Below, piece after piece: positions 34,801-49,400 of a stretch of DNA of 64,000 bases. How positions within the stretch are numbered: the stretch's first letter is position 1; every line of letters starts with the position of its first letter. The DNA is taken from the NCBI GenBank assembly GCA_029961685.1, contig JARWKL010000014.1:25269137-25333136 (forward strand), read 5' to 3'. This DNA is from Aristolochia californica. Its lineage: Eukaryota; Streptophyta; Magnoliopsida; Piperales; Aristolochiaceae. Below the pieces are notes generated by a model, which saw nothing but the letters and a program-made list of their open reading frames with translations, was not told the DNA's origin and ran no database searches. Both the position numbers and the translations under genes were made by a program.

Positions 34801-37800
34801 ATGGGTAAGTGTGATAGTTTCTAAACGAGAGTCAGAGAGGGTTGGATCAGTGTCAAGTGTGTCGGTGTGATGGGGGGTGGGAGAAAGCGACTGATCATCA
34901 GCCATAAGCTACCAGTCAACTCGTTTGGGGAGGTCCATCAGGGTCCGTGTTGGGCTAGGCTGAGATATAGGAGCCGAGTAGGGGAGGTTGGTTGTTGCAG
35001 AGTGGTTGTCAAGAGTGTTGGTAGAAGGGATTATTCTGTCAGGGGGTGGACAACTCGGCAGGGGTTGTGAGTAGGATTCGAAATTGGAATTTGAGAGATG
35101 GGGATGTCTGAGTTGTCTCTGGGGTTCAGAGTAGGGGGGTGCTAGGGCAAGGGGTGGTGGTCAGAGGGGTTGGGCGGAGGGGGGTGATGCAGAGTTCTCT
35201 GAAGGTAATTTTGATTCAGAAAGTGAGGTCGCCAACCTTTAGGTTGAGAAAATGGTGATCGGACCAGAGGGAGGTGGGAATGATGAAGATTTGTGCAAAA
35301 TCCAGTTGGGCCATGTGAGTGGTGTCCTAGTCGAGGTGTAAAACCTGGCCGAATAACTGCTACTTCAGCATCTGTAGCTCAGCCTTCACTTCCCACTACC
35401 ACCTTGGCAAGCTCAGATATGTCTGCCTTACACGTGCATCCTACATCAACCTAGGTTCTTGACACAAGAGCTACCACTCGTATGTCACGTATTTCTTCTC
35501 CGTTTTTCAATTTATAAGAGTCTTCTGCCATTAAGCATGTTACCCTAGTTGATGGGTTTGTATCATCAATTCAGGCTATGGGTACACTAGTTCCATCTTC
35601 ATTCATGTTACCCCAGTCCGTTTTATACATTACAAAGTTTCCGCTTAATTTGTTATCTATGAGTCAACTTACTAAATCCATGAAGTTCTTAATAACTTTT
35701 TATCCGTCTCACTATGTGTTTCAAGATCTCATGACGAGGAAGATGATTGGTTCCGTATGTGAGAGAGGTGGATTATATTACTTGGATGATCATTGTGGTC
35801 TTCATCACATGCTCTTCAAGTTGCAGTTACACCATTTCAATGGCATCTTCTATTAGGACATCTATCCCCAACAAAGCTAATTCAACCCTCTCCTCACTTT
35901 CCGTCCAGACTATCTTTTCTGTGCGATTCGTGTTAGCTGAGCAAGCATCATCGGACTTTTTTTTCAATAAGCTATACAAGGAGTGGTAGTTTATTTAAAA
36001 TTGTCCATTATGATATATGGGGACACTGTCCAGTCCCTAGCATTTTTTTTATATGTATTTTCTTTCTTTCATTGACGATTTTAGTAGATCTACCTGGGTG
36101 TATCTCCTATAGGAAAAGTCTGAAGTATTTGATGTATATAAAAATTTTTATAATGAAATAAAAACATAGTTTGCTACATCTCTTTGAGTTCTTCGCATTG
36201 ATGATGGTTTGGAATTCATGAATCGTAAATTTGATATTTTTGCCAGAATCATGGCACTGTGCATCAGTCCTCATATGTGTTTACTCAACAAAATGGAGTA
36301 GCTCAACATAAAAATCATCATCTATTGGGAATCGCACGTACTTATTCATATGAATGTTCCAAAATCATTTTGGGTTGATGCAGTTCTGACTGCATGTTTT
36401 CTTATCAACAGAATGCCTTCACCAATTTTTGGAAATAAAATACCCATTGAGTTGTTTTTTTTTTTGAATGAAGTTGTATAAGCCATTTAAAAAAGATGAA
36501 GATTACAATACCTTGTTAAACAAGGCCTACCTCCACAACAACCATTCAGTTGTTAATACCTTTTGTTGAATTATTTCCTCTTATCACCTCGCGTCTTTGG
36601 ATGTGTATGTTTTGCTCATGTTTTTGGTTCTTCCGCAGACAAGTTGTCTCCTCGTGTAGTTAAGTCTACCTTTCTAGGTTATTCACATACTCAAAAGGGA
36701 TACAAACATTATTGTCCATCCTTAAAGAAGACATTTGTATATGCTAACGTGACCTTTTTTTAAGACAAAAATTTTTCTTCAGCTATTGAGAGTGTTATTC
36801 CACTAGTATATGACATTGTGTAGTTGTTCTAGTGATGATAGTCCTATTGCCTGACCATCTATTTCTGTAGAAAAACCATTACATGTGTATCACAAAAGAC
36901 ATGACATTCAAAAACAGGCTATAGTTCCCTCTCTCTCAACAGTTTCAAAATCCTCCTTGCCTATTGGTCCTGAAGTAACTTGAATCTTTCTATTGCTTTT
37001 CGTAAAGGTATACGTAAGTACACTCGATACCCCTTGTCTAACTATGTATCCCTTGACTCCTTGTCTCACCGATACAAATAGTTTGTTCTTGCCTTGTCCT
37101 CTTGTGTTATTCCTTCTTTTGTGCAGGATACTCCTTAGTGAAAACAAGCTATAGATGTTGAGATGGAAGCCTTATGTGACAGAGGTACGTGAGTCCTATG
37201 TAACTTGCCTCCTGGCAACAATGCGGTTGGGTGTCGTTGGGTTTATATTTTGATGTATAGAGCCGATGGGTCCATTGAACAGTATGAGATTAGAATAATA
37301 GCTAAATACTCCACTTAAACATATGGGATTGATTTTTTGAAACTTTCTCGCCAGTAGCCCGACTATCTTCAGGTAGATATTTTGATATCTGTTGCAATGT
37401 GGATCACTACCTCCATGACACTCTTTGCCGACTTCATTGGGTGCTGGGATCTCGATGAAATTGCATTGTCTGGGAAGACCTTCACTTAGTTCAACGGTAG
37501 ACAACCCTCTGTTATGTCAAAGCTTGACAGATTCCTCACCAACAAGGACTAGCTTCAACTCTACAACAATGCAACCGACAAAGTCCTCGATCGTGCAGTT
37601 TCGGATCACTAGCCGATCATGGTGGATACTCACTTTGGCAAGTGGGGGCCCCCGCTGTTCAAATTTAACAATGCTTAGATTAAAGACCCACTTTTAATTC
37701 TTTTGTCCAGTCCTTTTGGAAGAAGACTGTTGCTATTGGCACGAGTGGGTGGTCCCTCCTGGTGAAACTCAAGCCGCTCAAGCCCCTTTTGCGCTGATGG

Positions 37801-40417
37801 ACCTTAGACCACCAGTCCACCTGTTCGGCGAAGAAAGCCTCCGCCCTTGCTCTGGTGGCTACCATTGACTCAGATGAGGAGTCCAAAAGCCTGACCTATG
37901 CTGAAACAACTATGCGCTATGCCCTCCAGGGGCAATTGCAAGCCTTCACACATTGCAATGTCGTGCATTGGAAGCAGAGTGCTCAGTTCAAGTGGCTCTC
38001 AAAGGGAGATGCAAACACCAATTTTTTTCATGCCATCGCCACTGCCAAGAGAAGAGCCAACCGTATAACCTCGCTCTACGTCAATGGCGAGGTTACCTCA
38101 GACAAATCCCTTATTTCTAACACTTTAGTGAGCTTTTTTGCAGGTTTTTACACAGAAAGCCAGGCAGTACAACCTTTCTTTCAGAGGGTCCATATTATGG
38201 CTATCCCAACTGTGGCCGCCAATCTCATTGAGCTCCCTTTTTCCAACTGAGAAATTGAGAAAGTTGCTAATGGGCCTCCCCTTGGACCGAGCTCAGGGTC
38301 CGGACTGCTTCAATGGGCAATTTTACCATCACTGTCGCCCATATGGCCCACTCGTTCTACCATCGTGGCATCGCCTACAAGAGTTTAGGGGCTTCTTTCA
38401 TTGCCCTTATTCCCAAGAAAGACAGGGCAAAGCTTCCTTCAGACTTTCAGCCTTTTAGCCTCACCACCAGCACTTATAAGGTGATTGTTCGTCTCCATGC
38501 CAACTGTCTCCGAGCGGTGCTTCCGGTTGCCATTCATTAGGGGCAGAGTGCTTTCATTAAATGAAGGAATATTCTAGATTCGGTAATAGCTTGTCATGAG
38601 CTCCTTCACCCATTCAAGACTTTGAAGCTCCCCAGGTTTATACTCAAACTAGATTTTGAGAAGGCATTTGAAAGAGTTAATTGGAAGTTGTTGGATATTC
38701 TCCTCGGAAAAATGGGATTTGGAGACAAGAGGTGGTGCTAGATTCAAAGTTGCATCTCCTCTGCCAGTTATTCAGTACTTCATAATGGGACAGTGTGCAG
38801 CTATTTTAAGGGAACTCGGGGCATCCATCAGGGAGACCCCTTGTCCCCTTTGCTCTTCAACATGGTGGCGAAATATCTTTCCTCCCTAATCTACTCAGCC
38901 AAGGATTTAGGGTGGCTCCTCCCCACAGCTGACTCTGAGGTGTTTGATATTTCGATTCTTCAGTTTGCGGACGACACCAATTGCTTTGGTGTGGGCACCA
39001 TGGATCAAATCAAGAAACTGAGGGTAGTCCTTGGCCTATTCAAATTGGCTTCGGGATCCTCTAAAATAGCCGTATACAATCCTGTTGAGAAGAACAGAGT
39101 AGCTGGTAGAGGAAATATAGCTTTGGATCCAGAATCGCCACTTTTCCCCATATCCCATCTTTCCCAGGAGAGTATCCAGCAGCTTCCAATGACCCATCCT
39201 ATTTATCTTTACTATTAGTATGGTTATCAATTCATGGACTTCCCATGCAAGATACACCTTGAGGTTGGGGCTCCTGGCAAAGGGTTATTTTTCAAACCTC
39301 GTGATCACCTCAAGATAGAAGCTTACTCAGATGTTGATTATGTTGGGTCCAAACTTGATATAAAATCAACTACTTGCTACTGTGTGTTCTTGGGAGGAAA
39401 TTTGATAAACTAGAAGAGTAAGAAACAAAATGTGGTGGCCCAGTGCAATGTTGAACCTAAGTAAAGAGCTATGGTTCATACCGTTAGCAAGTTGATGTGA
39501 GTAAGGTCAATAGTTGGAGAATTTGAACCTATAGAGTGATGGACCAATGACCGTGTATTGTGATAATCAAGTTGTTATATTCATTGCAGGAAATCCAGTA
39601 TTTCATGACAGAACAAATCATATAGAAGTGGATTGTCACTTCATTCGAGATGTAGTGATGAAGAAAAAATAGTTACCCATATGTTCAAACTGGTGATAAA
39701 ATTGGTGATGTATTCATAAAGGCCTTGGAAAAATGTGAATTTGGAATTTTCTATAACAAGCTGGAGCGAAAGACATCCATACTCCAACTTGAGAGGGGTG
39801 TTGAAAGATGACATGAGGGCTAATTTGGTAAATTTACCTTGTCTGTGATGCCTAATAATGACTCCGTCCTGATCATTATGTTCACATAAGTCAATAGATG
39901 TAATTTCATGTAGTTTGGAGGAGTATATGATGAGTTATAGACATGTAAGTGTATAAGGGGCATTTCTGTCCTTCTATGTAAATTTTTCACTTTAAGTTAT
40001 AAACCGTAAAAGGGTGTGCACAACTCCCAAGACAAGACCCTCCCAAACTGCTCTCTTTCCAGAATTCTTTCTCCTTTTCTCTCTCAATCTTCTTCAATCT
40101 TTACTTTTTACAGGAATATTGACATACTACCACAATTTAACCAAATTGTGACTACAGAACGTTCTTTTACCTAATCTTTTGATGTAAATTTCTCCAAATA
40201 CTGAAACTGATCTTTACAAAAAAGATATTAACCCTCATTTTTATAGACATAAAGCTCAATAGTTTTTTTGTTGGTTATTTTGATTCTATTTGATCATTTG
40301 CCTTGTGGGAACAAAACACTATAGGATCAATTTAGAAAAAGCTCATAGTACTGAAATGCAATGTAGGCAAGCGATTCTGGGTGCTTTTGCTCTTGGACTA
40401 TTTACTCAATGCATGTT

Positions 40418-40463
<46 letters not shown>

Positions 40464-43400
40464 GTTGACTCTGCAGGTAGCCTGGATCTAGCAAAGGTCT
40501 CTTCTCTCAGTGCATATAATATCAAGCTACCTCAACATTTCCTACATATAGTTACAGATTTATACCTGCATTTTTATATGAGGGCCAGTAGTAAGAAGAC
40601 CCAATGAAATATTGATTCTCTATGTATATAAAATGTTGTGCAGATCGTATTGCTTTCACATAAGCCATGTGGATACTCTTGTCTATTTTCAGGTTCTTCC
40701 CACAAACAAGATTCTGCAAGGAAAAAGAAAATTCAGATGCAGAATTACAAAGACATGTATACAGCTTCCATTAATAAATGCAATCTAAAAAGTAACCTAA
40801 TATTTCCAGTCCATTTTGCCCACTAGTTCAAATACCCATAAAAATGAGTGACTTCAAAAAAGAACATATGGTATTTTAAATTATTAATGACTATGGAAAA
40901 TGAAGTATTCGAATTATTAAACATTGAGACTGGAAATATGGACAAGTTACATACAATGAGAGAAGGAACAGCTAGATAGTCATCTTATGTAATTACAGGA
41001 AAAAGTGGGATTTTTCCTCTTCTTTAAAGAATGGAGAAATTGGCTTCATACATTAACATAAATAAAGAACTAGGAAGAAAGAGACAATATCTTACTGACC
41101 ATAGCCGCAGCTTCATGAACAGCTTTTGGAAATCCCTTCACAGACCCAGAATCAATTGACCGGAAAACCTAGAAGAAGCAGAAGATTTTTCAGTATACAT
41201 GAAAGATTTTTGTTTAGAAGACATAAAGGGTATCAAAATGCCTCTTTGAGGATAATCTTTCATAACCTGTACATGCCAATTCTCTGGATCATCTTCCTCT
41301 GTAACATGAAGTTTAACATCATCATGCGCAAAAGATTTAGAAGGTTTTAGAATCCAAGAGATGCGATCTAGCTTTATCAGAGCATCATCACGCCAGTGTG
41401 TTACTTTTTTTAATCTAAAATCTCGCCATTTTGTAGCTTTTTTCCACCGTTGTTCAAAGTTGGTCAATATATCATAAGCAGCTGGACCCTCTATCTTGCA
41501 GTGCAGATCATGCCATGGCTGTCTAGGACCCTTTGCTCGACTCTATGTAACAATAGAGAAAAAAGGTACTTATATCACAAGCAGGATGTGTATACATAAG
41601 AAAAGCCTATGAAACAGAAGAATCAAGTCAGAAGAAAAAGCAGCACCAAGAATATCTGGCATGCTGATTTACACAGGTATCACAAAGTTGCTGACTTCAA
41701 CTCTGTAGAAAGGTTACATATCCTATCCATTTCAAGCACAAAAAAATTTATTCAAGTGTCTGCTTCTCCAAAACTACATAACAAGAAGCAACCATATAGC
41801 CCAGCTTGATAGGTTAAATATCTAGGCCGGTCTCTCTTCAAGAATGTTCAATTAGATGGATCTGAAAAAAAAAATCTTTGAGATGCATTACTTATTATTG
41901 TTGCCAAGAGTCATGAGTTTTGAAGACAAACTTTCTCATACAAATACAGGATGCGGCAATTGGGCCAAGTCCACCAAATTCGAGAAATCATAAATGCAAT
42001 TTATTCAGTTTAAGTGATACTTTCAAATTAGATGCAATCATAAAAATAAAAAAATTAATAAAATAAATTATAATGTCTCATAAATGTGCTGCACCATGTC
42101 ACTAAGGTATGGATTAGAAACCTGTTTCTCCCCATGGAAAGAGAGAGAGGAAGAGAAAGTGGAAAAAGCAAGAAGGATGATGATGGATGGGGAGCAAGAG
42201 AAAACAAAGGAGATGGAGGAAGAAAAGAAGTAGAAGAGAGAGCAAGAAGGAAAGTAACAAGAGAAAGCAGAAAAGGATATCAAATGTACGAGGAAGGATA
42301 ACCGGGGAGGCAACCTGAAGCAAATGAAGGCAGCATGGACTTAGAAGCCCTGGGAGAAGAAGGTGGATGGCATACGGTGACAAACAAAAAGACAAAAAGA
42401 CTTTTGCTACTCAATTCGAAGCAGCAGACCACAGGTATATCCCCACAATCCTGGACCATGAAATATGGAGATACCACCATCAAAGCAAAGAAATGCAGAT
42501 TTAGAGGCAAGAATGGTTTGAAAATCACCAGCCAAACTGACCAAAAAGCCTCCTTCATTAAAATCCCAATAATTGCCCTTGGTGATTTCCTCCGGCAATG
42601 GAAGAAAACCAAAAACCCCAACAATACTTTCCCCATCAGCTAAGAACTCTAGGTCAAAGACACAACTTTGTCTCACAACGGTCAAAAGAAAAGCGAAGCT
42701 GGAATGCATGATAGTTCACTACAAAGAACAAGTGATAATGGCTCGTTGGTATACCCCGGCTGACAGGAAATGGAGTTCAATTGGAACCTCATCCCAGAAG
42801 CTTGCCGCACTTTCCTCCTAGGCTACAACACCCCTCAACTCCCCCTCCCCCCCCCCCCCCCCACCGCAAGTTCAATTGGAACCTCATCCCAGAAGCTTGC
42901 TTCACCTTCCTCTTATATACTACAACACCTTCACAGCCATCAGCAACCCTTAACCAAAACAGAATTCACTCTTAGAGTTGACACATCTAGTGAATATTAT
43001 CCTCCATGACTGAATCCATTAGAAACAGTAGGCAAGATATAAGTGGCTCACTAAAGAAGATGGCAACACCTGGTTTTTTCATGTCGTGGCCTCAGCTCAA
43101 CGCCGATCTAATTGGATAAACTCCCTCAACATTGATGCAGAGCTATCATCTGATAGATTGGAAATTACTAACACTATTTTTAGCTATTTTTCAGAACGAT
43201 AGTACTCCATTGCCATGGCTCCCCCTCAAGAGACTTCCCCCCTCCCTACCAAAATCCCTTGAGAAACTATTCACTCCTGAAGAAATTGAAGCTGATATCA
43301 CTACAATGCCTCTAGACAAATAACTGGGGGTGAACAGCTACCATGGAGAATTTTTTCGCATGAGATGGAGCTTCCTCAAAGAGGACATCACTACTATGAT

Positions 43401-46400
43401 GGAGGACTTTCACTCGAACGGGTCACCTTTCAAAAGCATGGGATTTACCTTCATAGCCTTAATCCCCAAAAAATAATGAGAAAACTTCTTGAGAATTCAG
43501 ATGCATCAGCCTCATCACTGCCCCTTAAAAAATCATCTCTCGCATCCTCGCAACAAGATTGAATGTAGTGCTTAATGACCTCATTCGTTTGTGCAAAACA
43601 ATGTTCATTATGGAGCGAAGCATCCTAGACTCTGCTATGGCAGTCCATGAAGTCATCAATACTTTCAAAAGAGGAGTGGAACCAAGACTCTTAGTTAAGC
43701 TGGCATTGGGCAGGAGTGGAGAACATGGATTCAGAGCTGTGTTGTCTCCCCCACCTACTCCATCCTCATAAATGGGAGTTATTGTGGGTACTTCAGAGAA
43801 CCAGAGGCATAAGGCAAGGCATCCAATCTCCCCTTTGCTCTTCAACATTCTTGGAGAAAGCCTTGCGGAGCTCCTTCACAGAGCAAGAGAAACTGGCTGG
43901 CTGCAAACGATATCTGATATTTCCTCCATGGATGTCCCAATAATCCAGTTTGTCCATGGTGCAATTATCTTTATCAATGGATTCCAAGATCAGCTGATCA
44001 ACCTCAAAGCAATCCTTGCCATTTTTTAGCTGACCTCAGGCCAAAAAACGAACTGCCGCAAATCCACCTTATATGACTTTAATCTCAACCAGCAAATCCT
44101 TGAGTCTTTCGCCTCTACGCCCCAATGCCAAGTGGGCCAACTCCCAACCTACTACTGCAGCTAACCCTGATTCACCACAAGGCCAAACAAAGCCCTTTGG
44201 AATCCAATCTTGGAGAGAATGGAGAAAACATTATCATCTCGGAAAGGAAGACTTCTGTCCACAGCGAGAAGATTAAACCTCATCAAGTCCTGCCTCTCTA
44301 GCATCCCATCAAACTACCTGTCCTTCCTCAGCTGCCCAGTGAGTGTATACCAACAAATAGAAAAATTTATGAGAATCTTCCTCTGGAAAGGCTTAGAAGC
44401 AGTATTCAAGCAATCATTTGGTCAAGTGGTCAGAGATCCCAAAGCACAAAAATCAGGAAGAGCCCGGCATCTTTCCAATCAGAACAATGAATGAAACTCT
44501 ATTAACAAAATGGTGCTGGAAATTTAACCGATTTAAATATGCCATAAGGAGGAATTTAGTTGAGCACAAAATCAGGCTGGGCAATCAACATTGGTGGTTT
44601 GGAGAGGAACTTGTCTAGAATTTCCTCCCTTTGGGATATCATTGCCAAGATCATTCCCAAAATCATCTCTACTATTCGTTTCCAAGGGGGAAATGGTAGC
44701 ACAATCCGTTTTTGGCACAACTCTTGGATGGGTTAACAACCATTAAAGTCTCAACTCTCTATCTTATTTAATCTAGAAAGAAAACTAGATCAACCCATCT
44801 CCAAGGCCATCACCTCTGGTAACAACAACAGCGCCTGCTGGAACCTTGACTTGCATCAAGCCTTAAATGACGAGGAAGACTCTCAGTGTCGAAACTTCTC
44901 TCTCAATGCAGAAGCTTATATTTATAGACAAACAAAGAAGACGGAACATGAAGCCGATGGCAAATTCTCAGTCTCAAGTTGCTCCAAGCTCCTCTTAAAT
45001 GATAGCCGCATTCCAAGCCTAGTGTTGCCCATGTCTGGTCCCTTTCTGCCCCGAACAAGGTGAATTTTTTTGCTTGGAGTGCTTTAAAGGCAAAAGCCTA
45101 ATGCCGAACAACCTAAGTAGGAGAGGTACCCCCTACGCAGCCTCTGTTGCTATCTCTGTGGAGAAAGCAACGAGACCATCAGCCACTTGCTCATGCACTG
45201 CCTTTTTTCTTGGCACATTTGGTCGAACTTTCTCAGACTCTTCAGAATCAATTTCTGCACGCCGAACACTGCGGTGAGCTTGGTCCGAAAATTGCTAGGT
45301 TTTCACCTCCAGAAGCTCTTATCAAATTCTTCTATGATAAGAGCTTGTGTTGCCTACATCCCCTGGATGATCTAGCTTGAGATCAACAACAGATTTCCAT
45401 CGAAGAAGCTCCTCACTGAGATCGATTTTCAGGCACACCCAAAGAAACATTGCTACTTGGCTACACACATTAAGGGAGTTCCATCAATTTGAAGCTGGAT
45501 ATGTGAAGGAGAAATAGTTCCAGAATTAGTTCTATGTCTGTCCCAAAACCCACCAGAATTCAGCAATGGCTCCCTCCACCGATCGGCTCCATCAAGCACA
45601 ATTTTGAAGGTAGCTCCTTTGGGCTTTGGAGGAGCTTTTAGAGAAGTTCTGGAGAAGCCCTCAGGATGCTGGACCCTTCTTCACTGAGTTATCAGCACTC
45701 ATGCAAGGACTTAAACTATTTAAAGAAATATTTAAGGGTAGACTTGTGATTGAAAGAGACTCCCTTGTTGTCATTAACTGGTGCACCGGCAGTACTCAGC
45801 CCCCTTGGAGGCTAAGACCTCTATTTTTTTAAGCCATGGTCCTTGCTTTCGATGCAATTAACTGGATTCATATTGAGATCAACAAACTCTTTGGCTGACT
45901 CCGTTGCTTGAGAAGGAGTATCCCTCCATTCCTTATTGTTAGTGAACCCTTCTCTCTTGCCTTGTAACTCCTTTGGTCTTCAGGCGTTTTTAATGAAAAG
46001 CGCCCCTTTCTCCAAAACAAAAGTCACTTAAAAGGTAAAGTAGTAAGTTATTCTAGATATGAACAAAAAACCAAAAAAGAAAAGAGCAGTCATAGAAACA
46101 ACTCTTACTTGCATAAAAGCTTTTCTGAAAACCTTTTCTATGGGCTCCATTACTACTTATTATACATAACAGTGGTGAGCTTTGAAGATAGAAACTTCCA
46201 CATACAACCACAGGATGTGATGATTGAGCAAAGTCCAAGTCCACCAAATTTGAGAAATAATAATGCAATTTATTCAGTTTAAGTGATGCTTCCAAATTAA
46301 AAACAATCATAAAAATAAAGTAAAAAATATAAATACAATGTCTCAAATATGCCATTCTAAGTCAAATTAAAGGTAAATACAATGTCTCAAATGTGCCATT

Positions 46401-49400
46401 CTAAGTCAAATTAAAAGTAAATACAATGTCTCAAATGTACTTTATTTAAAGCATGTAATTAGCTACCCTAGATATGGAAGGACAACAACAACAAAAAAAA
46501 AAAAAAAAGTAGCTATTCTCTTACTTGGAAAGTTGGGTTATGCAAATCATTTTCAAAGACAGTTCCAAGATCACGAAATAGCCGGTGCTCAGGGGTATCA
46601 TACCGGCCATCACATAAGTCAAGACCACCCATAAAAGCAGTTATTTTCCTGTTATTTCCATAACCTTGGGTGTCAACAAGCAGACATTTTTGATGATGTG
46701 TAAAAAGCGTTCCAACGACCTGGAAAACGAAAATCGCATCATTAAGTGGATCCCTTTGATAACATGATCATTAATCTGGGAAGTTTTAACTATAAACATG
46801 GTTAACAAAAAATCCAAACTATGATTCCAATCCATCTTTGAGAAACTTGTGTATATGATATTCAATAGCACAACTTCTGAATATATTCTTCACATGCAAA
46901 TAAGCTTATTCGTGCTTACATGTTGCTTGAAGATGCTAAGCTTGTTACTAGCATAACGAGGAGAGAGAACACAATGGACACTAGAATGCTTAAAAAAATT
47001 TCTAGTTTCTTCATCATGAGTTTGCATCACACCTTCCTGCAGTCAGCCAACAAGAATGATCAATAATTTTAAATTTTCCAACAATTTGTCACATTCCAAC
47101 TTCGTCATTATAGTTAATGACCAGACACAGACTGTTTAAAATGTGAAAGGGTTTTTTTCTATATAAAAAGGAAAAAATTGATGATCTACATCCATCCTGT
47201 GAGCTTTATTACTTGAATCCATGTAGGCAATAAAATCTAGTTTACCGATAATTTGTCAATGTAAAACATGCCCAGCAGCAGTTTACTCTACTGATGCACT
47301 TATGATTCTTCTTCTCCTGGTCGAAAGATGTTCGTCACCAGCTATGCAATGTACAAAGGTTGTTACAAGCATATGATTATCTTATCAGAATAATTGGTAC
47401 ACAGTCCACTTATGCAAAAATAATTTAGAGGAATTCGAAGCTCATGTCATTAATTTATCAATAACTGTTTGGCTGCGGCTCCTTGTCATCCATCACACCA
47501 TGAGCTTCTCAGTCTCCTAAAGGTTCAAGAAGACACATTCGTGATGTTAATCCAGAAGGAAGAGAACTAAAAAATCAGGTTGAATGCACAGGTTAGAAGA
47601 TCTCACAGGATGAAGTACAGGTGCTTTTGGGCATAAATAGTTATAGAGCAAACAAACTTTGCCTAGATTGAAGCACGGGCATGGAAGATCTATGGTTTTC
47701 CAACTGAGAAGGGTGATTAGATCCCTGACCCGACTCTGGTAGCTTCCATAGGCAAGTCAACTTGCTCAAGTCACAAGTCAACTCGCCGATATAGAAAACC
47801 AATGGAAGATCTCAGCATCTCCATCAGTTTCTTATGCCATTTAAATAGGAGGTATTGTTTTCCAGAAGATTATTTCCTCAACATTCTACCAGATAATTAT
47901 GACTAATATAAGATATCTGAGTGTATTAGGCTTAATATAGAACCCCATTTGTGAGTCTACAGAATATACACAAAGACTTTCACTAATTTTTTAATTTTAA
48001 GAGATGATTCCATGCTTGCCTTTCTAAATACAAACAGTTCAGCTAAAACGCCAAACTAAGAAGATCTCTCAAGGTCAAGAGGTGCTCCTAGGTGAGAGTG
48101 CTCTGAACATCAAATGCATGACATCAGGGAAGAATTCTTTGTCTATGGTATCTCCTGAAGTAAAAGCATTGCAGTTAAAATTCAACTACCAGTCACAAGT
48201 TTGGGTAAATGAGGGTTGCTTATGGTGTATATACCCAGTATAAAAGCTTTCTCTTATCTCACATATCATGGTTGCTATGAATTGGAAGAGATCACGCACC
48301 AACCCCAATTCCAAACATAGTTGGTGCAATGTCTGATGGTGACATTGATTTGTCATAGTAAAGCTGACTTGATAGATATAAAGCATTGTAGCCTACACTG
48401 CTTTCAACATGTTACACTACATGCTGTATGTCCAAGTTTGTAGACTAAATTAGTAGAAAGAATTTGAGCAGAGGTGTCCCACAATACCTCAAACCTGAAA
48501 GATATCTCAAAAATGTTTTCAGATTGAAAATTCTCATACTCAATAATCTCAACATCTGGATGCAAACTTTTTCTTTGAATTTAAAATTACATGGTTAAGA
48601 GAAAGATAGGAAGAGGATAACACAGAGAAGAGAAGGCCCCTCAAAAAATCCTTTTTTTAGGATTCAATATTACTGTATACCGACCCCTTTCCTTGAACTG
48701 CAAGAGATTTGAATAAAACCAGAAACTCTGAAGTCCATTTTCAGACACTAAGAAAATGAAAATAAAACATAACATAAAATAAAATACCGTTTTCAAAAGA
48801 AATTTATCATGTGATGTTTTGTCATCCCAAATGAGCATGACTACTCGAACACCTTCTTGTGACTTGTACTTCAACAATTCTCCCAAGGATAGCTCTCCAC
48901 CATCTGGCAATGGCCTAGAAGGCTCCCTCACAAGCTTCACTGGGTGATAAATTGACCATCCAATAATATATACAAGATGGTGAGCCTCCAATATAGCATG
49001 GCAAATATCTTCCCAACATTTCTCATGTTTATATACTTTTCCCCCATCTAGAGGAATTTCTGGCAGCATGCCTTCAGGCACATGAGCATCTTGATATAGA
49101 GTAACTTGACTTCCTTTCCTCACAGGGAAATATGTATTTGGTACCCCTAAGTACTCAGGCCCAGCACCTACACCATTAGCATGTACAGGATTGGTTTCAA
49201 ATGGCTGAAATTTCAATGAGAGATGCATTTGCGGATATGGCTTCACTGAACTTCCATATGGACCCACAACAGGGAACCAACCCTCAATTTTTTCTCCTGA
49301 TAAAACTTTATCCACAGAAATTGCTACAATCCCAATTAACTGGGCCCCAAGAAGATCATTGTCCTTGACCTGGAATTCTATATTTGAAACAGGGTGAGCC

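Larger units (their letters stand above)
24809..35350 (-). mobile_element. LINE1: near full-length L1-like LINE inside copia-A, split by copia-B
   Basis: Minus strand, about 5.4 kb without copia-B. The 3' end is the T-run at 24809-24816 (poly-A tail on the minus strand). Copia-A reading resumes at about 35350; short flanking similarity (CTGTAACTTC / CTGCTACTTC) suggests the target duplication. ORF1-like frames lie at 34723-35320 and 28930-29640. ORF2: AP-endonuclease (28160-28890; [26 protein letters not shown]), RT (26650-27625), zinc-binding region (25568-26188) and RNase H (24918-25160, [12 protein letters not shown]). Frameshifts break it. It contains runs of 24 G and 16 G (25282-25305, 25376-25391). 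Confidence 0.85.
22719..40112 (+). mobile_element. Copia-A: old Ty1/copia element filling PLD intron 6, heavily nested
   Basis: 5' LTR 22719-23381 and 3' LTR 39799-40112 are homologous once an internal TRIM is removed (318 and 314 bp). Flanks GAAAT and GGAAT agree at 4 of 5 positions. Remaining coding: gag (23873-24790), GAG-pre-integrase and integrase (35350-36760), the start of RT (37140-37410) and RNase H (39225-39480, [25 protein letters not shown]), then a purine tract (CTTGAGAGGGG). Most of RT is missing where LINE2 sits. Stops and frameshifts are abundant. It hosts TRIM copy 3, LINE1 with copia-B inside, a LINE tail and LINE2. Confidence 0.85.
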
